The notes beneath the pieces are model-generated. The model searched no databases and was not told where the DNA came from. It worked only from the letters and a program-made list of their open reading frames with translations. A stretch of 64,000 bases of DNA from Prauserella muralis. Lineage in GTDB: Bacteria; Actinomycetota; Actinomycetes; Mycobacteriales; Pseudonocardiaceae. Position 1 is the first letter of the stretch, and each line of letters begins with the position of its first letter. The stretch is from positions 1,550,001-1,614,000 of the forward strand of contig NZ_MASW01000001.1 of NCBI RefSeq assembly GCF_003202285.1, given 5' to 3'. Shown piece by piece: positions 30,246-42,701 of this stretch. The translations under genes and the position numbers were made by a program.

Positions 30246-33200
30246 GTGCTGGACGTCAATTTCTTCGATGAGCTCCGGATCGGGCTGGCCACCGCCGACG
30301 ACATTCGCCAGTGGTCCTTCGGTGAGGTCAAGAAGCCGGAGACCATCAACTACCGCACGCTCAAGCCGGAGAAGGACGGGCTCTTCTGCGAGAAGATCTT
30401 CGGTCCGACCCGCGACTGGGAATGCTACTGCGGCAAGTACAAGCGGGTCCGGTTCAAGGGCATCATCTGCGAGCGCTGCGGCGTCGAGGTGACCAGGGCC
30501 AAGGTCCGCCGTGAGCGCATGGGCCACATCGAGCTGGCCGCACCGGTCACCCACATCTGGTACTTCAAGGGTGTTCCCTCGCGGCTGGGCTACCTGCTGG
30601 ACCTGGCGCCGAAGGACCTCGAGAAGATCATCTACTTCGCGGCGTACGTGATCACGAGCGTGAACACCGAGCTGCGGCACAACGACCAGCCGACGCTGGA
30701 GAACGAGATCAGCGTCGAGCGCAAGAACATCGAGGCCAAGCGCGACGCCGACATCGAGGCGCGGGCGCAGAAGCTCGAGGCCGACCTGGCCGAGCTGGAG
30801 GGCGAGGGCGCCAAGTCCGACGTCCGCCGCAAGGTCAAGGAGGGCGGCGAGCGTGAGATGCGCCAGATCCGCGACCGGGCCCAGCGTGAGCTGGACCGGC
30901 TCGAGGAGGTCTGGTCGACGTTCACCAAGCTCGAGCCGCGTCAGCTGATCGTCGACGAGCAGCTCTACCGCGAGCTGGTCGACCGCTACGGCGAGTACTT
31001 CACCGGCGGCATGGGCGCGGAGGCCATCCAGAAGCTGGCCACCGAGTTCGACGTCGACGCTGAGGCCGAGTCGCTGCGCGAGACCATCCGCAACGGCAAG
31101 GGGCAGAAGAAGCTCCGCGCCCTCAAGCGGCTCAAGGTCGTCGCCGCGTTCCAGGCGACCGGCAACGACCCGCGCGGCATGGTGCTCGACGCGGTGCCGG
31201 TGATCCCGCCGGAGCTGCGCCCGATGGTGCAGCTCGACGGTGGCCGGTTCGCCACGTCGGACCTCAACGACCTGTACCGCCGGGTCATCAACCGCAACAA
31301 CCGCCTCAAGCGACTGATCGACCTCGGCGCGCCCGAGATCATCGTCAACAACGAGAAGCGGATGCTGCAGGAGGCCGTCGACGCGCTGTTCGACAACGGC
31401 CGCCGTGGCCGTCCGGTGACCGGCCCGGGCAACCGGCCGCTGAAGTCGCTGTCCGACCTGCTCAAGGGCAAGCAGGGCCGGTTCCGGCAGAACCTGCTCG
31501 GCAAGCGGGTCGACTACTCGGGCCGTTCGGTCATCATCGTCGGCCCGCAGCTGAAGCTGCACCAGTGCGGCCTGCCGAAGGACATGGCGCTCGAGCTGTT
31601 CAAGCCGTTCGTCATGAAGCGGCTGGTGGACCTCAACCACGCGCAGAACATCAAGTCCGCCAAGCGGATGGTGGAGCGGGCCCGCCCGCAGGTGTGGGAC
31701 GTGCTGGAAGAGGTCATCAACGGGCACCCGGTGCTGCTCAACCGTGCGCCGACGCTGCACCGCCTCGGTATCCAGGCCTTCGAGCCGCAGCTGGTGGAAG
31801 GCAAGGCCATCCAGCTGCACCCGCTGGTCTGCGAGGCGTTCAACGCCGACTTCGACGGTGACCAGATGGCCGTGCACCTCCCGCTGTCGGCGGAGGCGCA
31901 GGCCGAGGCACGCATCCTGATGCTGTCGGCGAACAACATCCTGTCGCCGGCGTCGGGCCGTCCGCTGGCCATGCCGCGACTGGACATGGTGACCGGCCTG
32001 TTCCACCTGACGCGGCAGGACGAGAACGCGCTCGGCGCGGGCAAGTCCTACTCGTCGGTGGCCGAGGCCATCATGGCGTTCGACATGAAGCAGGTCGGCC
32101 TGCACGCCCCGGTGAAGATCCGGGTCAAGGACCGGCAGCCGCCGAAGGCCGAGGAGCCGACGCTGCGCGAGGCGGGCTGGGAGCCCGGCCAGCCGTGGCT
32201 GGCCGAGACGACCCTGGGCCGCGTGCTGTTCAACGAGCTGCTCCCGGCGGACTACCCGTTCGTCAACGAGCCGCTGCCGAAGAAGCGGCAGGCGGTCATC
32301 GTCAACGACCTCGCCGAGCGCTACTCGATGACGCAGGTCGCGCAGACCCTGGACCGGCTCAAGGACGCCGGCTTCCACTGGGCCACGCGCTCCGGTGTCA
32401 CGGTCGCCATCTCCGACGTGCTGGTGCCGCCGGAGAAGAAGGAGATCCTGGACCAGTACGAGGCCAGGGCCGCCCAGGTGGAGAAGCGCTACCAGCGTGG
32501 TCAGCTCTCGCACGCCGAGCGCAACAACGAGCTCGTCAAGGTGTGGGGCCAGGCGACGGAGGACGTGGCCAAGGTCATGGAGGAGCACTTCCCCGAGGAC
32601 AACCCGATCGCGATGATCGTGAAGTCCGGTGCGGCGGGCAACATGACCCAGGTCCGGTCGCTGGCCGGTATGCGCGGTCTGGTGTCCAACCCGAAGGGTG
32701 AGTACATCCCGCGGCCGATCAAGTCGAACTTCCGTGAGGGCCTTTCGGTGGCGGAGTACTTCATCGCCACCCACGGCGCCAGGAAGGGCCTGGCCGACAC
32801 CGCGCTGCGGACCGCCGACTCGGGTTACCTGACCCGTCGTCTGGTGGACGTGTCGCAGGACGTCATCGTGCGCGAGATCGACTGCGCCACCAGCCGCGGC
32901 ATCAACATGACCATCGCGGAGGACCTCGGCGACGGCCGGATCGTGCGGTCCCAGCACGTGGAGACCAGCGCCTACGCGCGCTGCCTCGCCTCCGACGCGG
33001 TGGACGCGCAGGGCAACGTGGTGCTCAACGCGGGCGACGACCTCGGCGACCCGGCCATCGAGACGCTGGTCTCCAGTGGCATCACCAGGGTCAAGGTGCG
33101 CAGCGTGCTGACCTGCGAGTCGGCGCAGGGTGTCTGCGCGATGTGCTACGGCCGCTCGATGGCCACCGGCAAGCTGGTGGACGTCGGCGAGGCCGTAGGT

Positions 33201-34157
33201 ATCGTCGCGGCCCAGTCGATCGGTGAGCCGGGCACGCAGCTGACCATGCGTACCTTCCACCAGGGTGGTGTCGCTGGTGACGACATCACGACCGGTCTGC
33301 CGCGTGTGACCGAGCTGTTCGAGGCCCGGGTGCCGAAGGGCAAGGCGCCGATCGCCGACGTCGATGGCCGCGTGCGCATCGAGGAGAGCGAGCGGTTCTG
33401 GAAGATCACGCTCATCCCGGACGACGGCAGCGAGGAGATCGTCTTCGACAAGCTGTCGAAGCGGCAGCGGCTCGCGGTCGGCCCGAACGGCCCGCTGGCG
33501 GACGGCGACCACGTCAACGTCGGCCAGCTGCTGCTCGAGGGCACGCCGGACCCGCACGAGGTGCTGCGTGTCATGGGTCCGCGCGAGGCGCAGATGCACC
33601 TCGTGGACGAGGTCCAGAAGGTGTACCGGGCGCAGGGCGTGTCGATCCACGACAAGCACATCGAGGTCATCGTGCGGCAGATGCTGCGCCGCGTGACGAT
33701 CATCGACTCCGGTGCCACCGAGTTCCTGCCCGGCGAGCTGCCCGAGCGCACGCGCTTCGAGCAGATCAACCGGCAGGCGGTGGCCGAGGGCGGCGAGCCC
33801 GCCTCGGGCCGCCCGGTGCTGATGGGCATCACGAAGGCCTCGCTGACCACGGACTCGTGGCTGTCGGCGGCGTCGTTCCAGGAGACCACGCGTGTCCTGA
33901 CCGACGCGGCGATCAACGGCCGCAGCGACAAGCTCGTGGGCCTGAAGGAGAACGTGATCATCGGTAAGTTGATCCCGGCCGGCACGGGCATCAACCGGTA
34001 CCGCAACATCCAGGTGCAGCCGACCGAGGAGGCGCGGGTCGCGGCGTACGCGATCCCGTCCTACGACGACGGCTACTACACCCCGGACGTGTTCGGGACC
34101 GGTACCGGCGCCGCGGTGCCGCTGGACGACTACGACTTCGGTCGTGACTTCCGCTGA
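30246..34157 (+). CDS. rpoC: RNA polymerase beta' subunit
   Basis: 1303 residues from GTG 30246. The N-terminal zinc site is C60, C62, C75, C78. An actinobacterial insertion of charged coiled-coil sequence follows (about 145-240). The active-site NADFDGD is at 533-539. The second zinc cluster is in [13 protein letters not shown]. The trigger-loop region reads [18 protein letters not shown]. Length and order are normal. A terminator lies 27 nt after the stop. Confidence 0.97.
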   Translation: MLDVNFFDELRIGLATADDIRQWSFGEVKKPETINYRTLKPEKDGLFCEKIFGPTRDWECYCGKYKRVRFKGIICERCGVEVTRAKVRRERMGHIELAAPVTHIWYFKGVPSRLGYLLDLAPKDLEKIIYFAAYVITSVNTELRHNDQPTLENEISVERKNIEAKRDADIEARAQKLEADLAELEGEGAKSDVRRKVKEGGEREMRQIRDRAQRELDRLEEVWSTFTKLEPRQLIVDEQLYRELVDRYGEYFTGGMGAEAIQKLATEFDVDAEAESLRETIRNGKGQKKLRALKRLKVVAAFQATGNDPRGMVLDAVPVIPPELRPMVQLDGGRFATSDLNDLYRRVINRNNRLKRLIDLGAPEIIVNNEKRMLQEAVDALFDNGRRGRPVTGPGNRPLKSLSDLLKGKQGRFRQNLLGKRVDYSGRSVIIVGPQLKLHQCGLPKDMALELFKPFVMKRLVDLNHAQNIKSAKRMVERARPQVWDVLEEVINGHPVLLNRAPTLHRLGIQAFEPQLVEGKAIQLHPLVCEAFNADFDGDQMAVHLPLSAEAQAEARILMLSANNILSPASGRPLAMPRLDMVTGLFHLTRQDENALGAGKSYSSVAEAIMAFDMKQVGLHAPVKIRVKDRQPPKAEEPTLREAGWEPGQPWLAETTLGRVLFNELLPADYPFVNEPLPKKRQAVIVNDLAERYSMTQVAQTLDRLKDAGFHWATRSGVTVAISDVLVPPEKKEILDQYEARAAQVEKRYQRGQLSHAERNNELVKVWGQATEDVAKVMEEHFPEDNPIAMIVKSGAAGNMTQVRSLAGMRGLVSNPKGEYIPRPIKSNFREGLSVAEYFIATHGARKGLADTALRTADSGYLTRRLVDVSQDVIVREIDCATSRGINMTIAEDLGDGRIVRSQHVETSAYARCLASDAVDAQGNVVLNAGDDLGDPAIETLVSSGITRVKVRSVLTCESAQGVCAMCYGRSMATGKLVDVGEAVGIVAAQSIGEPGTQLTMRTFHQGGVAGDDITTGLPRVTELFEARVPKGKAPIADVDGRVRIEESERFWKITLIPDDGSEEIVFDKLSKRQRLAVGPNGPLADGDHVNVGQLLLEGTPDPHEVLRVMGPREAQMHLVDEVQKVYRAQGVSIHDKHIEVIVRQMLRRVTIIDSGATEFLPGELPERTRFEQINRQAVAEGGEPASGRPVLMGITKASLTTDSWLSAASFQETTRVLTDAAINGRSDKLVGLKENVIIGKLIPAGTGINRYRNIQVQPTEEARVAAYAIPSYDDGYYTPDVFGTGTGAAVPLDDYDFGRDFR

Positions 34158-34183
34158 TCTCGTCTGCGTAGCCGGATGATCCG

Positions 34184-34220
34184 CTCGGCCCCGGGGTGCC
34201 TCCCGCGCCCCGGGGCCGAG
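34184..34220 (+). terminator. Terminator after rpoC
   Basis: A perfect 13-bp stem, 34184-34196 with 34208-34220, and an 11-nt loop. It ends the rpoBC unit. Confidence 0.82.
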
Positions 34221-34296
34221 TGCCGTTCAGCGTCGCTTAACGGTGCGCAACGGATTCTCGCTGGTGCTCTGGGGCGCGGCGGGTGACGATCTGCTC

Positions 34297-34824
34297 GTGA
34301 TTACGCCTGACACGAAGGACTGGACCTGGGTCCTGCACCGCACCTGCACCGAGTGCGGATTCGACGCGTCGTCCATCACGCCGCAGCAGGTGCCCGCGAT
34401 GCTGCGAATGAACGCGGCGTCCTGGAGGCAACTGCTGGACGCGGGGGAGGACGTGCGGACCCGGCCGCGGCCAGACAAGTGGTCGCCGCTGGAGTACGCC
34501 TGCCATGTCCGGGACGTCTTCCGGCTCTACGACGAGCGTCTGGTGCTCATGCTGTCCGAGGACGGCCCGGCCTTCCCGAACTGGGACCAGGACGAGACGG
34601 CGGTCACCGAGCGGTACGCCGAGCAGGACCCGCACCGGGTGGCGGTGGAACTCGCCGAGGCGGCGGAGGCCCTCGCCGTGCGCTTCGAACAGGTGCGGGA
34701 GGACCAGTGGCAGCGCACCGGCACGCGCAGCGACGGAGCCCATTTCACGGTGGACACCTTCGCCCGCTATTTCATCCACGACCCCGTCCACCACTGGCAC
34801 GACGTCACCCCGGACCGCGTTTAG
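34297..34824 (+). CDS. DinB/YfiT-like metal-dependent protein
   Basis: 175 residues from GTG 34297, chosen because family members begin with an ITPDTKDWTWVL segment; the frame is open to 34243. It is a four-helix DinB-fold protein. Probable metal ligands are His70 (ACHVRDV) and histidines in the C-terminal FIHDPVHHWHD segment. Such enzymes are mycothiol- or bacillithiol-dependent transferases or unknown hydrolases. The TAG stop is part of a palindromic repeat unit (cluster R3), so the repeat supplies the end of the gene. Confidence 0.82.
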   Translation: MITPDTKDWTWVLHRTCTECGFDASSITPQQVPAMLRMNAASWRQLLDAGEDVRTRPRPDKWSPLEYACHVRDVFRLYDERLVLMLSEDGPAFPNWDQDETAVTERYAEQDPHRVAVELAEAAEALAVRFEQVREDQWQRTGTRSDGAHFTVDTFARYFIHDPVHHWHDVTPDRV

Positions 34825-35030
34825 CGGGCTCACTGTCGTCGCCGGCCCCGTCCCCCAGCGCGTTTAGCGGGCAAACTGTCGTCGCCGGGCCCGTCCGGGG
34901 GTGCGGGCCGCTCACCGCGCCGCTGCGCCGGGCACCCGTCGCCGGCCCCGTCGTGGAGTCCGCCGGGGTGCGTTCTGCCCGCGAAACGCGCCCCGGGGCG
35001 GCAGGCCGGGCGCGTTTCGCGGGCAGAATG
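34817..35030. repeat. Palindromic repeat cluster R3 (four units, part tandem)
   Basis: Units lie at 34817-34835, 34860-34878, 34968-34991 and 35010-35030. The first two are in tandem with a 43-nt period that includes TCGTCGCCGG(C/G)CCCGTC; a third copy of GTCGCCGGCCCCGTC is at about 34938-34952. The last two units are head-to-head forms with AAACG arms. Confidence 0.85.
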
Positions 35031-35069
35031 TCGCGGGCGGGCTCAGGGGGAAGCCGGTGTTGTAGCCCG

Positions 35070-35304
35070 TCATGCCGGGCCGGTCACCACGTGGTCGTAG
35101 CGCGAGTCGTCGCTGTACGTGCCGGGGTGACCTGCCGACGTCTCGGTACGCGTGCGCGCTCCCGGGTGTGGAACACCTACCCCGGGCACCGCCGGCAGCG
35201 AACGACGCCACGCGCAGGCGCCGCGTGCCCCACCAGGCCAGGCCCATGGCGAGCGGAACGAGCCGGATCCACCCGGCCGGATCGTCCGGCAGCCACGCCG
35301 GCAC
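35070..35304 (-). pseudogene. Frameshifted remnant of a small membrane protein gene
   Basis: From GTG 35304, with AAGGAGAGG upstream, the frame reads VPAWLPDDPAGWIRLVPLAM and GLAWWGTRRLRVASFAA, a plausible membrane start. Coding quality is then lost, while the next frame reads GTYSDDSRYDHVVTGPA and stops at 35070. The total of 235 nt is not a multiple of three, which fits one frameshift near 35170-35200. No family was recognised. Confidence 0.4.
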
Positions 35305-35379
35305 GTCGAATCAGCCCTCTCCTTGCCGGTCATGGTGCCGAAGCCCTTCCGCACCGCTCGGGACCGGCGGCCACCGTGC

Positions 35380-35526
35380 TCAGTCGATCGGGTGATGTGG
35401 CCACGACCTCCAGTTCGGTGGGCGGCCGTGTATCCGGCCGAGGCTCGCGAACTGCTCGTCGACGTCCTTCAGCGTCGGCCGGACCTGCTCGAACTGAGCG
35501 ACGAGCCGGTCGCACTCGGCTGACAC
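35380..35526 (-). CDS. Small hypothetical protein (48 residues), possibly a gene remnant
   Basis: From GTG 35526 to TGA 35380. The product begins VSAECDRLVAQFEQVRP and ends in RSWPHHPID. Codon-position GC by hand count is about 71, 46 and 88 percent, the pattern of real coding sequence in this genome. A TGGGGTGG lies upstream. It overlaps the putative rpsL promoter on the other strand. It may be a true small gene or the front of a decayed one, together with the 35070-35304 remnant in the same orientation. Confidence 0.4.
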   Translation of the reverse strand: MSAECDRLVAQFEQVRPTLKDVDEQFASLGRIHGRPPNWRSWPHHPID

Positions 35527-35548
35527 TGCTTGCCACCCCAGCTAGGGT
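35520..35548 (+). promoter_or_regulatory. Putative rpsL operon promoter
   Basis: CTGACA (35520-35525), 17 nt, TAGGGT (35543-35548). TAAACT at 35616-35621 is a second possible -10 with a weak -35. Either would give a 5' leader of roughly 290-370 nt. Confidence 0.5.
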
Positions 35549-35847
35549 GGTGGTCACGGGTGCTCGACGCGGCTCGATGATCGCGCATCCGGCCTGCGCG
35601 CAGGCGAGGATCCGGTAAACTGGTCCTGTAAGCCACCCGTCCGTGCCGCGTCATGGGCCGAAACGGACCCCGATGTGGTCGCTCTCAGAGTGGGCGGGTA
35701 TCTTTGACGACCGTGCCCGGCACGCGTCGGGCTGCTCCGGTGCCGTGTGGCCACGGCTGGGTACTCAGGTGCCCACCCGCGGTCTCGGTCAGGCGGGGCT
35801 CCACGGAAATCCCGATGGGAAGTTAACGGATCGGAAGATCCTGACGC

Positions 35848-35879
35848 GGGCCGACACGCCCGACCGCGGGGGCCGGGGA
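35848..35879 (+). promoter_or_regulatory. Leader motif shared with the rpsJ operon (copy 1)
   Basis: CGACACGCCCGACCGCG at 35852-35868 followed by GGGGCCGGGGA matches 40569-40596 at 26 of 28 positions. GGGC (35848-35851) can pair with GCCC (35858-35861) around CGACAC, and CCCG with CGGG further on, giving two small adjacent hairpins about 40 nt before rpsL. Confidence 0.65.
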
Positions 35880-35918
35880 GACAAGTAGAGCTACAGGACG
35901 CGACAGAAAGCTGGTCCA

Positions 35919-36293
35919 TTGCCCACGATCCAGCAGCTGGTCCGCAAGGGCCGCCAGGACAAGGCTGCCAAGCAGAAGACCGCGGCGCTCAAGGGGAGCC
36001 CGCAGCGGCGCGGCGTGTGCACCCGCGTGTACACCACGACGCCCAAGAAGCCGAACTCGGCGCTGCGCAAGGTCGCGCGTGTGAAGCTGACCAGCGGCAT
36101 CGAGGTCACGGCCTACATTCCCGGTGAGGGGCACAACCTGCAGGAGCACTCGATGGTGCTCGTGCGCGGCGGTCGTGTGAAGGACCTCCCGGGTGTTCGC
36201 TACAAGATCATCCGCGGCTCCCTCGACACGCAGGGTGTGAAGAACCGCAAGCAGGCGCGCAGCCGGTATGGCGCGAAGAAGGAGAAGAGCTAA
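35919..36293 (+). CDS. rpsL: 30S ribosomal protein S12
   Basis: 124 residues from TTG 35919, the same start codon as in M. tuberculosis. The decoding-centre lysines are wild type (TTPKKPNSA and GRVKDLPGV), so no streptomycin-resistance change is present. It starts the str operon. Its stop overlaps the rpsG start (TAATG). Confidence 0.97.
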   Translation: MPTIQQLVRKGRQDKAAKQKTAALKGSPQRRGVCTRVYTTTPKKPNSALRKVARVKLTSGIEVTAYIPGEGHNLQEHSMVLVRGGRVKDLPGVRYKIIRGSLDTQGVKNRKQARSRYGAKKEKS

Positions 36294-36763
36294 TGCCCCG
36301 CAAGGGTCCGGCCCCGAAGCGGCCACTGATCGCTGACCCCGTCTACGCCTCGCCGCTCGTCACCCAGCTGGTGAATAAGGTGCTGACGGACGGCAAGCGC
36401 TCGCTGGCCGAGCGCATCGTCTACGGCGCGATGGAAGGCGCTCGCGAGAAGACCGGCACCGACCCGGTCGTCACGCTGAAGCGTGCGCTCGACAACGTGC
36501 GGCCCACCCTCGAGGTGAAGAGCCGCCGGGTCGGTGGCGCCACCTACCAGGTGCCGATCGAGGTCAAGCCGGGCCGCTCGACGACCCTTGCGCTTCGCTG
36601 GATCGTGACCTTCGCGCGGCAGCGCCGGGAGAAGACCATGATCGAGCGCCTGCAGAACGAGCTGCTCGACGCGAGCAACGGCCTCGGGGCCAGCGTGAAG
36701 CGCCGCGAGGACACTCACAAGATGGCCGAGTCCAACAAGGCTTTCGCTCACTACCGCTGGTGA
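36293..36763 (+). CDS. rpsG: 30S ribosomal protein S7
   Basis: 156 residues from ATG 36293, coupled to rpsL. S7 nucleates the 30S head; the conserved [16 protein letters not shown] and LALRWIV segments are present. Length is normal. fusA begins 72 nt downstream. Confidence 0.97.
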   Translation: MPRKGPAPKRPLIADPVYASPLVTQLVNKVLTDGKRSLAERIVYGAMEGAREKTGTDPVVTLKRALDNVRPTLEVKSRRVGGATYQVPIEVKPGRSTTLALRWIVTFARQRREKTMIERLQNELLDASNGLGASVKRREDTHKMAESNKAFAHYRW

Positions 36764-36835
36764 GCAACGAACACCGCCCGGTCCGACTGATCGAGCCAAT
36801 GCCGGGCCCCACGTTTGAGACAGGGGAACACTGAA

Positions 36836-38919
<2,084 letters not shown>

Positions 38920-38935
<16 letters not shown>

Positions 38936-39013
38936 GCATCGCAGTGAGCGCAAGCGAACGAGGAGCGGAGCGACTCCGGAGCCTTTCATACGACACCGTG
39001 GCGACGGGGGAGT
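38920..39013. repeat. Short insertion flanked by 14-bp direct repeats after fusA
   Basis: GGCGACGGGGGAGT occurs at 38920-38933 and 39000-39013, 80 nt apart. The first copy is the fusA end with stop TGA; the second would read the same residues with stop TAA. The intervening DNA is purine-rich (GCGCAAGCGAACGAGGAGCG) and has a small GGAG-CGA-CTCC hairpin. Confidence 0.7.
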
Positions 39014-39140
39014 AAGAACCCGGAGCACCCAACGCGGGCGCGAAAGGGGCCTCCCCTAAGGTCCGCACAACCGACCAGATCGAGTCGCCTGCGGCTGCCA
39101 CGTCGGCAGGCGAGCAAGAAAGTCCAGGAGGACAATTCCA

Positions 39141-40334
39141 GTGGCGAAGGCGAAGTTCGAGCGGAGCAAGCCGCACGTCAACATCGGCACCATCGGTCAC
39201 GTCGACCACGGCAAGACCACGCTGACCGCGGCGATCACCAAGGTTCTCCACGAGAAGTACCCCGAGCTCAACCAGTCGCGTGCGTTCGACCAGATCGACA
39301 ACGCGCCTGAGGAGAAGCAGCGCGGCATCACGATCAACATCTCGCACGTCGAGTACCAGACGGAGAAGCGCCACTACGCGCACGTCGACGCTCCTGGGCA
39401 CGCCGACTACATCAAGAACATGATCACCGGTGCCGCTCAGATGGACGGCGCGATCCTCGTGGTCGCGGCGACCGACGGCCCGATGCCGCAGACGCGTGAG
39501 CACGTGCTGCTCGCCCGTCAGGTGGGTGTGCCCTACATCGTGGTGGCCCTCAACAAGGCCGACATGGTCGACGACGAGGAGATCCTCGAGCTCGTCGAGA
39601 TGGAGGTCCGTGAGCTGCTGTCGGCTCAGGAGTTCCCCGGCGACGACGCTCCGGTGGTCAAGGTCTCCGGCCTCAAGGCCCTCGAGGGCGACGAGAAGTG
39701 GGCTCAGAGCGTGCTCGAGCTCATGGACGCCGTCGACGAGAGCGTTCCGGACCCGGTGCGTGCCACCGACAAGCCGTTCCTGATGCCGATCGAGGACGTC
39801 TTCACGATCACCGGTCGCGGTACGGTCGTCACCGGCCGGATCGAGCGCGGCGAGATCAAGCTGAACGAAGAGGTCGAGATCGTCGGCATCCGGCCCGACT
39901 CCCGCAAGACCACGGTGACGAGCATCGAGATGTTCAACAAGATGCTCGACTACGGCCAGGCCGGCGACAACGCCGCCCTGCTGCTCCGTGGTGTGAAGCG
40001 CGAGGACGTCGAGCGTGGCCAGGTCGTCACGAAGCCCGGCACCACCACGCCGCACACCGAGTTCGAGGGCCAGGTCTACATCCTGTCCAAGGACGAGGGT
40101 GGCCGGCACACGCCGTTCTTCAACAACTACCGGCCGCAGTTCTACTTCCGCACCACCGACGTGACCGGCGTCGTGACCCTCCCCGAGGGCACCGAGATGG
40201 TCATGCCGGGCGACAACACCGAGATCTCGGTGAAGCTGATCCAGCCGGTCGCCATGGACGAGGGTCTGCGGTTCGCCATCCGTGAGGGTGGCCGTACCGT
40301 CGGCGCCGGCCAGGTCACCAAGATCATCAAGTAA
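39141..40334 (+). CDS. tuf: Elongation factor Tu
   Basis: 397 residues from GTG 39141, after AGGAGGAC. GTPase motifs [17 protein letters not shown] and NKADM are intact, and the actinobacterial [21 protein letters not shown] segment is present. It delivers aminoacyl-tRNA to the ribosome. A 205-nt gap from fusA holds the short insertion and a GCCTGC/GCAGGC hairpin (about 39087-39112), so tuf may have its own promoter or processing site. Confidence 0.97.
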   Translation: MAKAKFERSKPHVNIGTIGHVDHGKTTLTAAITKVLHEKYPELNQSRAFDQIDNAPEEKQRGITINISHVEYQTEKRHYAHVDAPGHADYIKNMITGAAQMDGAILVVAATDGPMPQTREHVLLARQVGVPYIVVALNKADMVDDEEILELVEMEVRELLSAQEFPGDDAPVVKVSGLKALEGDEKWAQSVLELMDAVDESVPDPVRATDKPFLMPIEDVFTITGRGTVVTGRIERGEIKLNEEVEIVGIRPDSRKTTVTSIEMFNKMLDYGQAGDNAALLLRGVKREDVERGQVVTKPGTTTPHTEFEGQVYILSKDEGGRHTPFFNNYRPQFYFRTTDVTGVVTLPEGTEMVMPGDNTEISVKLIQPVAMDEGLRFAIREGGRTVGAGQVTKIIK

Positions 40335-40394
40335 GCACCCACCCCGGGTGCGGGTGCCGGTTCTCGATATGGCATCCTATTAAGGTTGCTCGAC

Positions 40395-40448
40395 GCGGGG
40401 CGGCCGATTCCCGAAGGAAGAAACACCACACGGAATCGGCCGCCCTGC
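40395..40448 (+). terminator. Large hairpin in the S10 leader: terminator or attenuator
   Basis: A 17-bp stem, 40395-40411 with 40432-40448, all paired with one G-U. The loop is 20 nt and purine-rich (GAAGGAAGAAAC). There is no T tract. It may end tuf transcription, or sit inside the S10 leader as an attenuator or protein-binding site. Confidence 0.6.
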
Positions 40449-40563
40449 CGCGAGTGTCCTGGACTTGCGGCCTCCGTGAGTCGGGAGCGGCCGGTCAGCG
40501 CCGGAGCTCCACGAAGAAGACCTAGTGGCACGACAACGATCCCACGGGATCAGTCTGCGTGGT

Positions 40564-40596
40564 GGGCGCGACACGCCCGACCGCGTGGACCGGGGA
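40564..40596 (+). promoter_or_regulatory. Leader motif shared with the rpsL operon (copy 2)
   Basis: CGACACGCCCGACCGCG at 40569-40585 followed by TGGACCGGGGA is nearly identical to 35852-35879. GGGC (40564-40567) pairs with GCCC (40575-40578), as in the rpsL copy. It lies 103 nt before rpsJ. Confidence 0.65.
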
Positions 40597-40699
40597 CCTG
40601 GTCGTTGACGTGCGGAAATAGCGGCACAAGACGGTACTCGGGCTGACGAGCCGATGGCGAGTCGGCCGAGTCAAAGGACGAAGGAACGAGCTGCGAACC

Positions 40700-41005
40700 A
40701 TGGCGGGACAGAAGATCCGCATCAGGCTCAAGGCCTACGACCACGAGGCGATCGACGCCAGCGCGCGCAAGATCGTGGAGACGGTGACGCGCACCGGCGC
40801 CTCGGTCGTCGGCCCGGTGCCGCTGCCCACCGAGAAGAACGTTTACTGCGTCATCCGCTCGCCGCACAAGTACAAGGACTCGCGCGAGCACTTCGAGATG
40901 CGCACGCACAAGCGGCTGATCGACATCCTGGACCCGACGCCGAAGACGGTCGACGCGCTGATGCGCATCGACCTTCCGGCGAGCGTCGACGTGAACATCC
41001 AGTAA
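40700..41005 (+). CDS. rpsJ: 30S ribosomal protein S10 / NusE
   Basis: 101 residues from ATG 40700. It has the S10 signature [23 protein letters not shown]10 is part of the 30S head and, as NusE, of antitermination complexes. First gene of the S10 operon, followed after 31 nt by rplC. Confidence 0.97.
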
Positions 41006-41036
41006 GCGTTGGGCGAGCGGCGGAGATAAGAGACTC

Positions 41037-41693
41037 ATGTCTGACAGGCAAGTGAAGGGCATTCTGGGCACCAAGCTCGGCATGACGCAGGTGTTCGACG
41101 AGAACAACCGGGTGATCCCGGTGACCGTCGTGCAGGCGGGGCCGAACGTGGTGACCCAGGTGCGCGACAAGGACAAGGACGGCTACTCGGCCGTACAGCT
41201 GGCGTTCGGCCAGATCGACCCGCGCAAGGTCAACAAGCCGAGGACCGGGCACTTCGACAAGGCAGGCGTGACGCCCCGGCGTTACCTCGCCGAGCTGCGC
41301 ACCAACGACGCCGACACCTACGAGGTGGGCCAGGAGATCACCGCCGAGCTCTTCGAGACCGGCGCCGTGGTCGACGTGACCGGCACCACCAAGGGCAAGG
41401 GCTACGCGGGTGTCATGAAGCGCCACGGCTTCAAGGGCCAGGGCGCCAGCCACGGTAACCAGGCGAAGCACCGCGCACCCGGCTCGATCGGCGGCTGCGC
41501 CACGCCGGGCCGCGTGTTCAAGGGCCTGCGCATGGCAGGCCGGATGGGCAACAACCGGGTTACCACGCAGGGCCTGACCGTGCACTCGGTGCGCGCCGAG
41601 GACGGCCTGCTGCTGATCAAGGGTGCGGTCCCCGGCCCCAAGGGCGGCCTGATCTTCGTCCGCAGCGCCGCGAAGGGTGGTGTGACGGCATGA
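41037..41693 (+). CDS. rplC: 50S ribosomal protein L3
   Basis: 218 residues from ATG 41037. The conserved [20 protein letters not shown] loop region near the peptidyl transferase centre is intact. Length is normal. It overlaps rplD by ATGA. Confidence 0.97.
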   Translation: MSDRQVKGILGTKLGMTQVFDENNRVIPVTVVQAGPNVVTQVRDKDKDGYSAVQLAFGQIDPRKVNKPRTGHFDKAGVTPRRYLAELRTNDADTYEVGQEITAELFETGAVVDVTGTTKGKGYAGVMKRHGFKGQGASHGNQAKHRAPGSIGGCATPGRVFKGLRMAGRMGNNRVTTQGLTVHSVRAEDGLLLIKGAVPGPKGGLIFVRSAAKGGVTA

Positions 41694-42379
41694 CCGCGAC
41701 GATCGAGCTGAAGACGCCTGCCGGGCAGGCCGAGGGCACGGTCGAGCTGCCTGCCGAGATTTTCGACGTGCAGGCGAACATCCCGCTGATGCACCAGGTC
41801 GTCGTGGCTCAGCTGGCCGCGGCCCGCCAGGGCACGCACGACACCAAGACCCGCGGCGAGGTCCGCGGTGGTGGCCGCAAGCCCTACCGGCAGAAGGGCA
41901 CCGGCCGCGCCCGTCAGGGCTCGGTCCGCGCGCCGCAGTTCACCGGTGGCGGCACGGTGCACGGCCCCACGCCGCGCGACTACACGCAGCGCACCCCGAA
42001 GAAGATGAAGGCCGCCGCCCTGCGTGGCGCCCTCTCCGACCGGGCGCGCGAGGGCCAGCTGCACGTCGTGACCGAACTGGTCACCGGCGAGAAGCCGTCC
42101 ACGAAGGACGCCAAGCGGGCCCTCGCCGCGGTGACGCAGGCCAAGCGCGTGCTGGTCGTGCTCCACCGTGACGACGAGCTGAGCTGGCTGTCGGCGCGGA
42201 ACCTTTCGTACGTCCACCTGATCACGCCGGACCAGTTGAACACCTACGACGTGCTGGTCAACGACGACGTGGTCTTCACAAAGGCGGCGTTCGACGCGTT
42301 CCTCGCGGGCCCTGCCAAGGGCAAGAGCGCCAAGGCCTCCGCGACGTCGAGTGAGGCCGAAGGGAGTGACGAGCAGTGA
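41690..42379 (+). CDS. rplD: 50S ribosomal protein L4
   Basis: 229 residues from ATG 41690. The exit-tunnel loop reads [18 protein letters not shown]. The C-terminal 20 residues are a Ser/Ala/Glu extension. In enterobacteria L4 also represses the S10 operon; the leader here has no visible counterpart of that site. It overlaps rplW by GTGA. Confidence 0.97.
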   Translation: MTATIELKTPAGQAEGTVELPAEIFDVQANIPLMHQVVVAQLAAARQGTHDTKTRGEVRGGGRKPYRQKGTGRARQGSVRAPQFTGGGTVHGPTPRDYTQRTPKKMKAAALRGALSDRAREGQLHVVTELVTGEKPSTKDAKRALAAVTQAKRVLVVLHRDDELSWLSARNLSYVHLITPDQLNTYDVLVNDDVVFTKAAFDAFLAGPAKGKSAKASATSSEAEGSDEQ

Positions 42380-42687
42380 GTTCGGTGGCGATCCCCGACC
42401 CGCGCGACGTGATTCTCGCGCCGGTGATCTCCGAGAAGTCCTACGGGCTGCTCGAGGACCACAAGTACACGTTCCTCGTCCACCCTGACGCCAACAAGAC
42501 CCAGATCAAGATCGCGGTCGAGAAGATCTTCGACGTCAAGGTGATCAGCGTGAACACGCTGAACCGCAACGGCAAGCGCAAGCGCACCCGCTACGGCTAC
42601 GGCAAGCGCAAGGACACCAAGCGGGCCATCGTGACGCTGTCGGCCGAGAGCAGGCCGATCGAGATCTTCGGCGGACCAGCCGCGTAA
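42376..42687 (+). CDS. rplW: 50S ribosomal protein L23
   Basis: 103 residues from GTG 42376, overlapping rplD. L23 surrounds the exit tunnel and docks trigger factor and SRP. The core ([23 protein letters not shown]) is standard. rplB follows after 14 nt. Confidence 0.97.
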   Translation: MSSVAIPDPRDVILAPVISEKSYGLLEDHKYTFLVHPDANKTQIKIAVEKIFDVKVISVNTLNRNGKRKRTRYGYGKRKDTKRAIVTLSAESRPIEIFGGPAA

Positions 42688-42701
42688 GGGACTGAGAAGA
42701 C

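Larger units (their letters stand above)
40335..40699 (+). promoter_or_regulatory. tuf-rpsJ intergenic leader region of the S10 operon
   Basis: This is 365 nt without a gene. A CACCC/GGGTG hairpin follows tuf. TATTAA (40378-40383) or TAAGGT (40381-40386) could be the S10 promoter -10, but no good -35 was found. The large hairpin at 40395 and the shared leader motif at 40564 follow. The rpsJ start is preceded by AAGGACGAAGGAACGAG. Confidence 0.5.

Noticed and set aside
35152-35523. Plus-strand frame ending in LLELSDEPVALG, before rpsL
   Set aside because: It is codon-aligned with the minus-strand 48-codon frame. Third-position GC favours the minus strand and the upstream part of the frame looks random.
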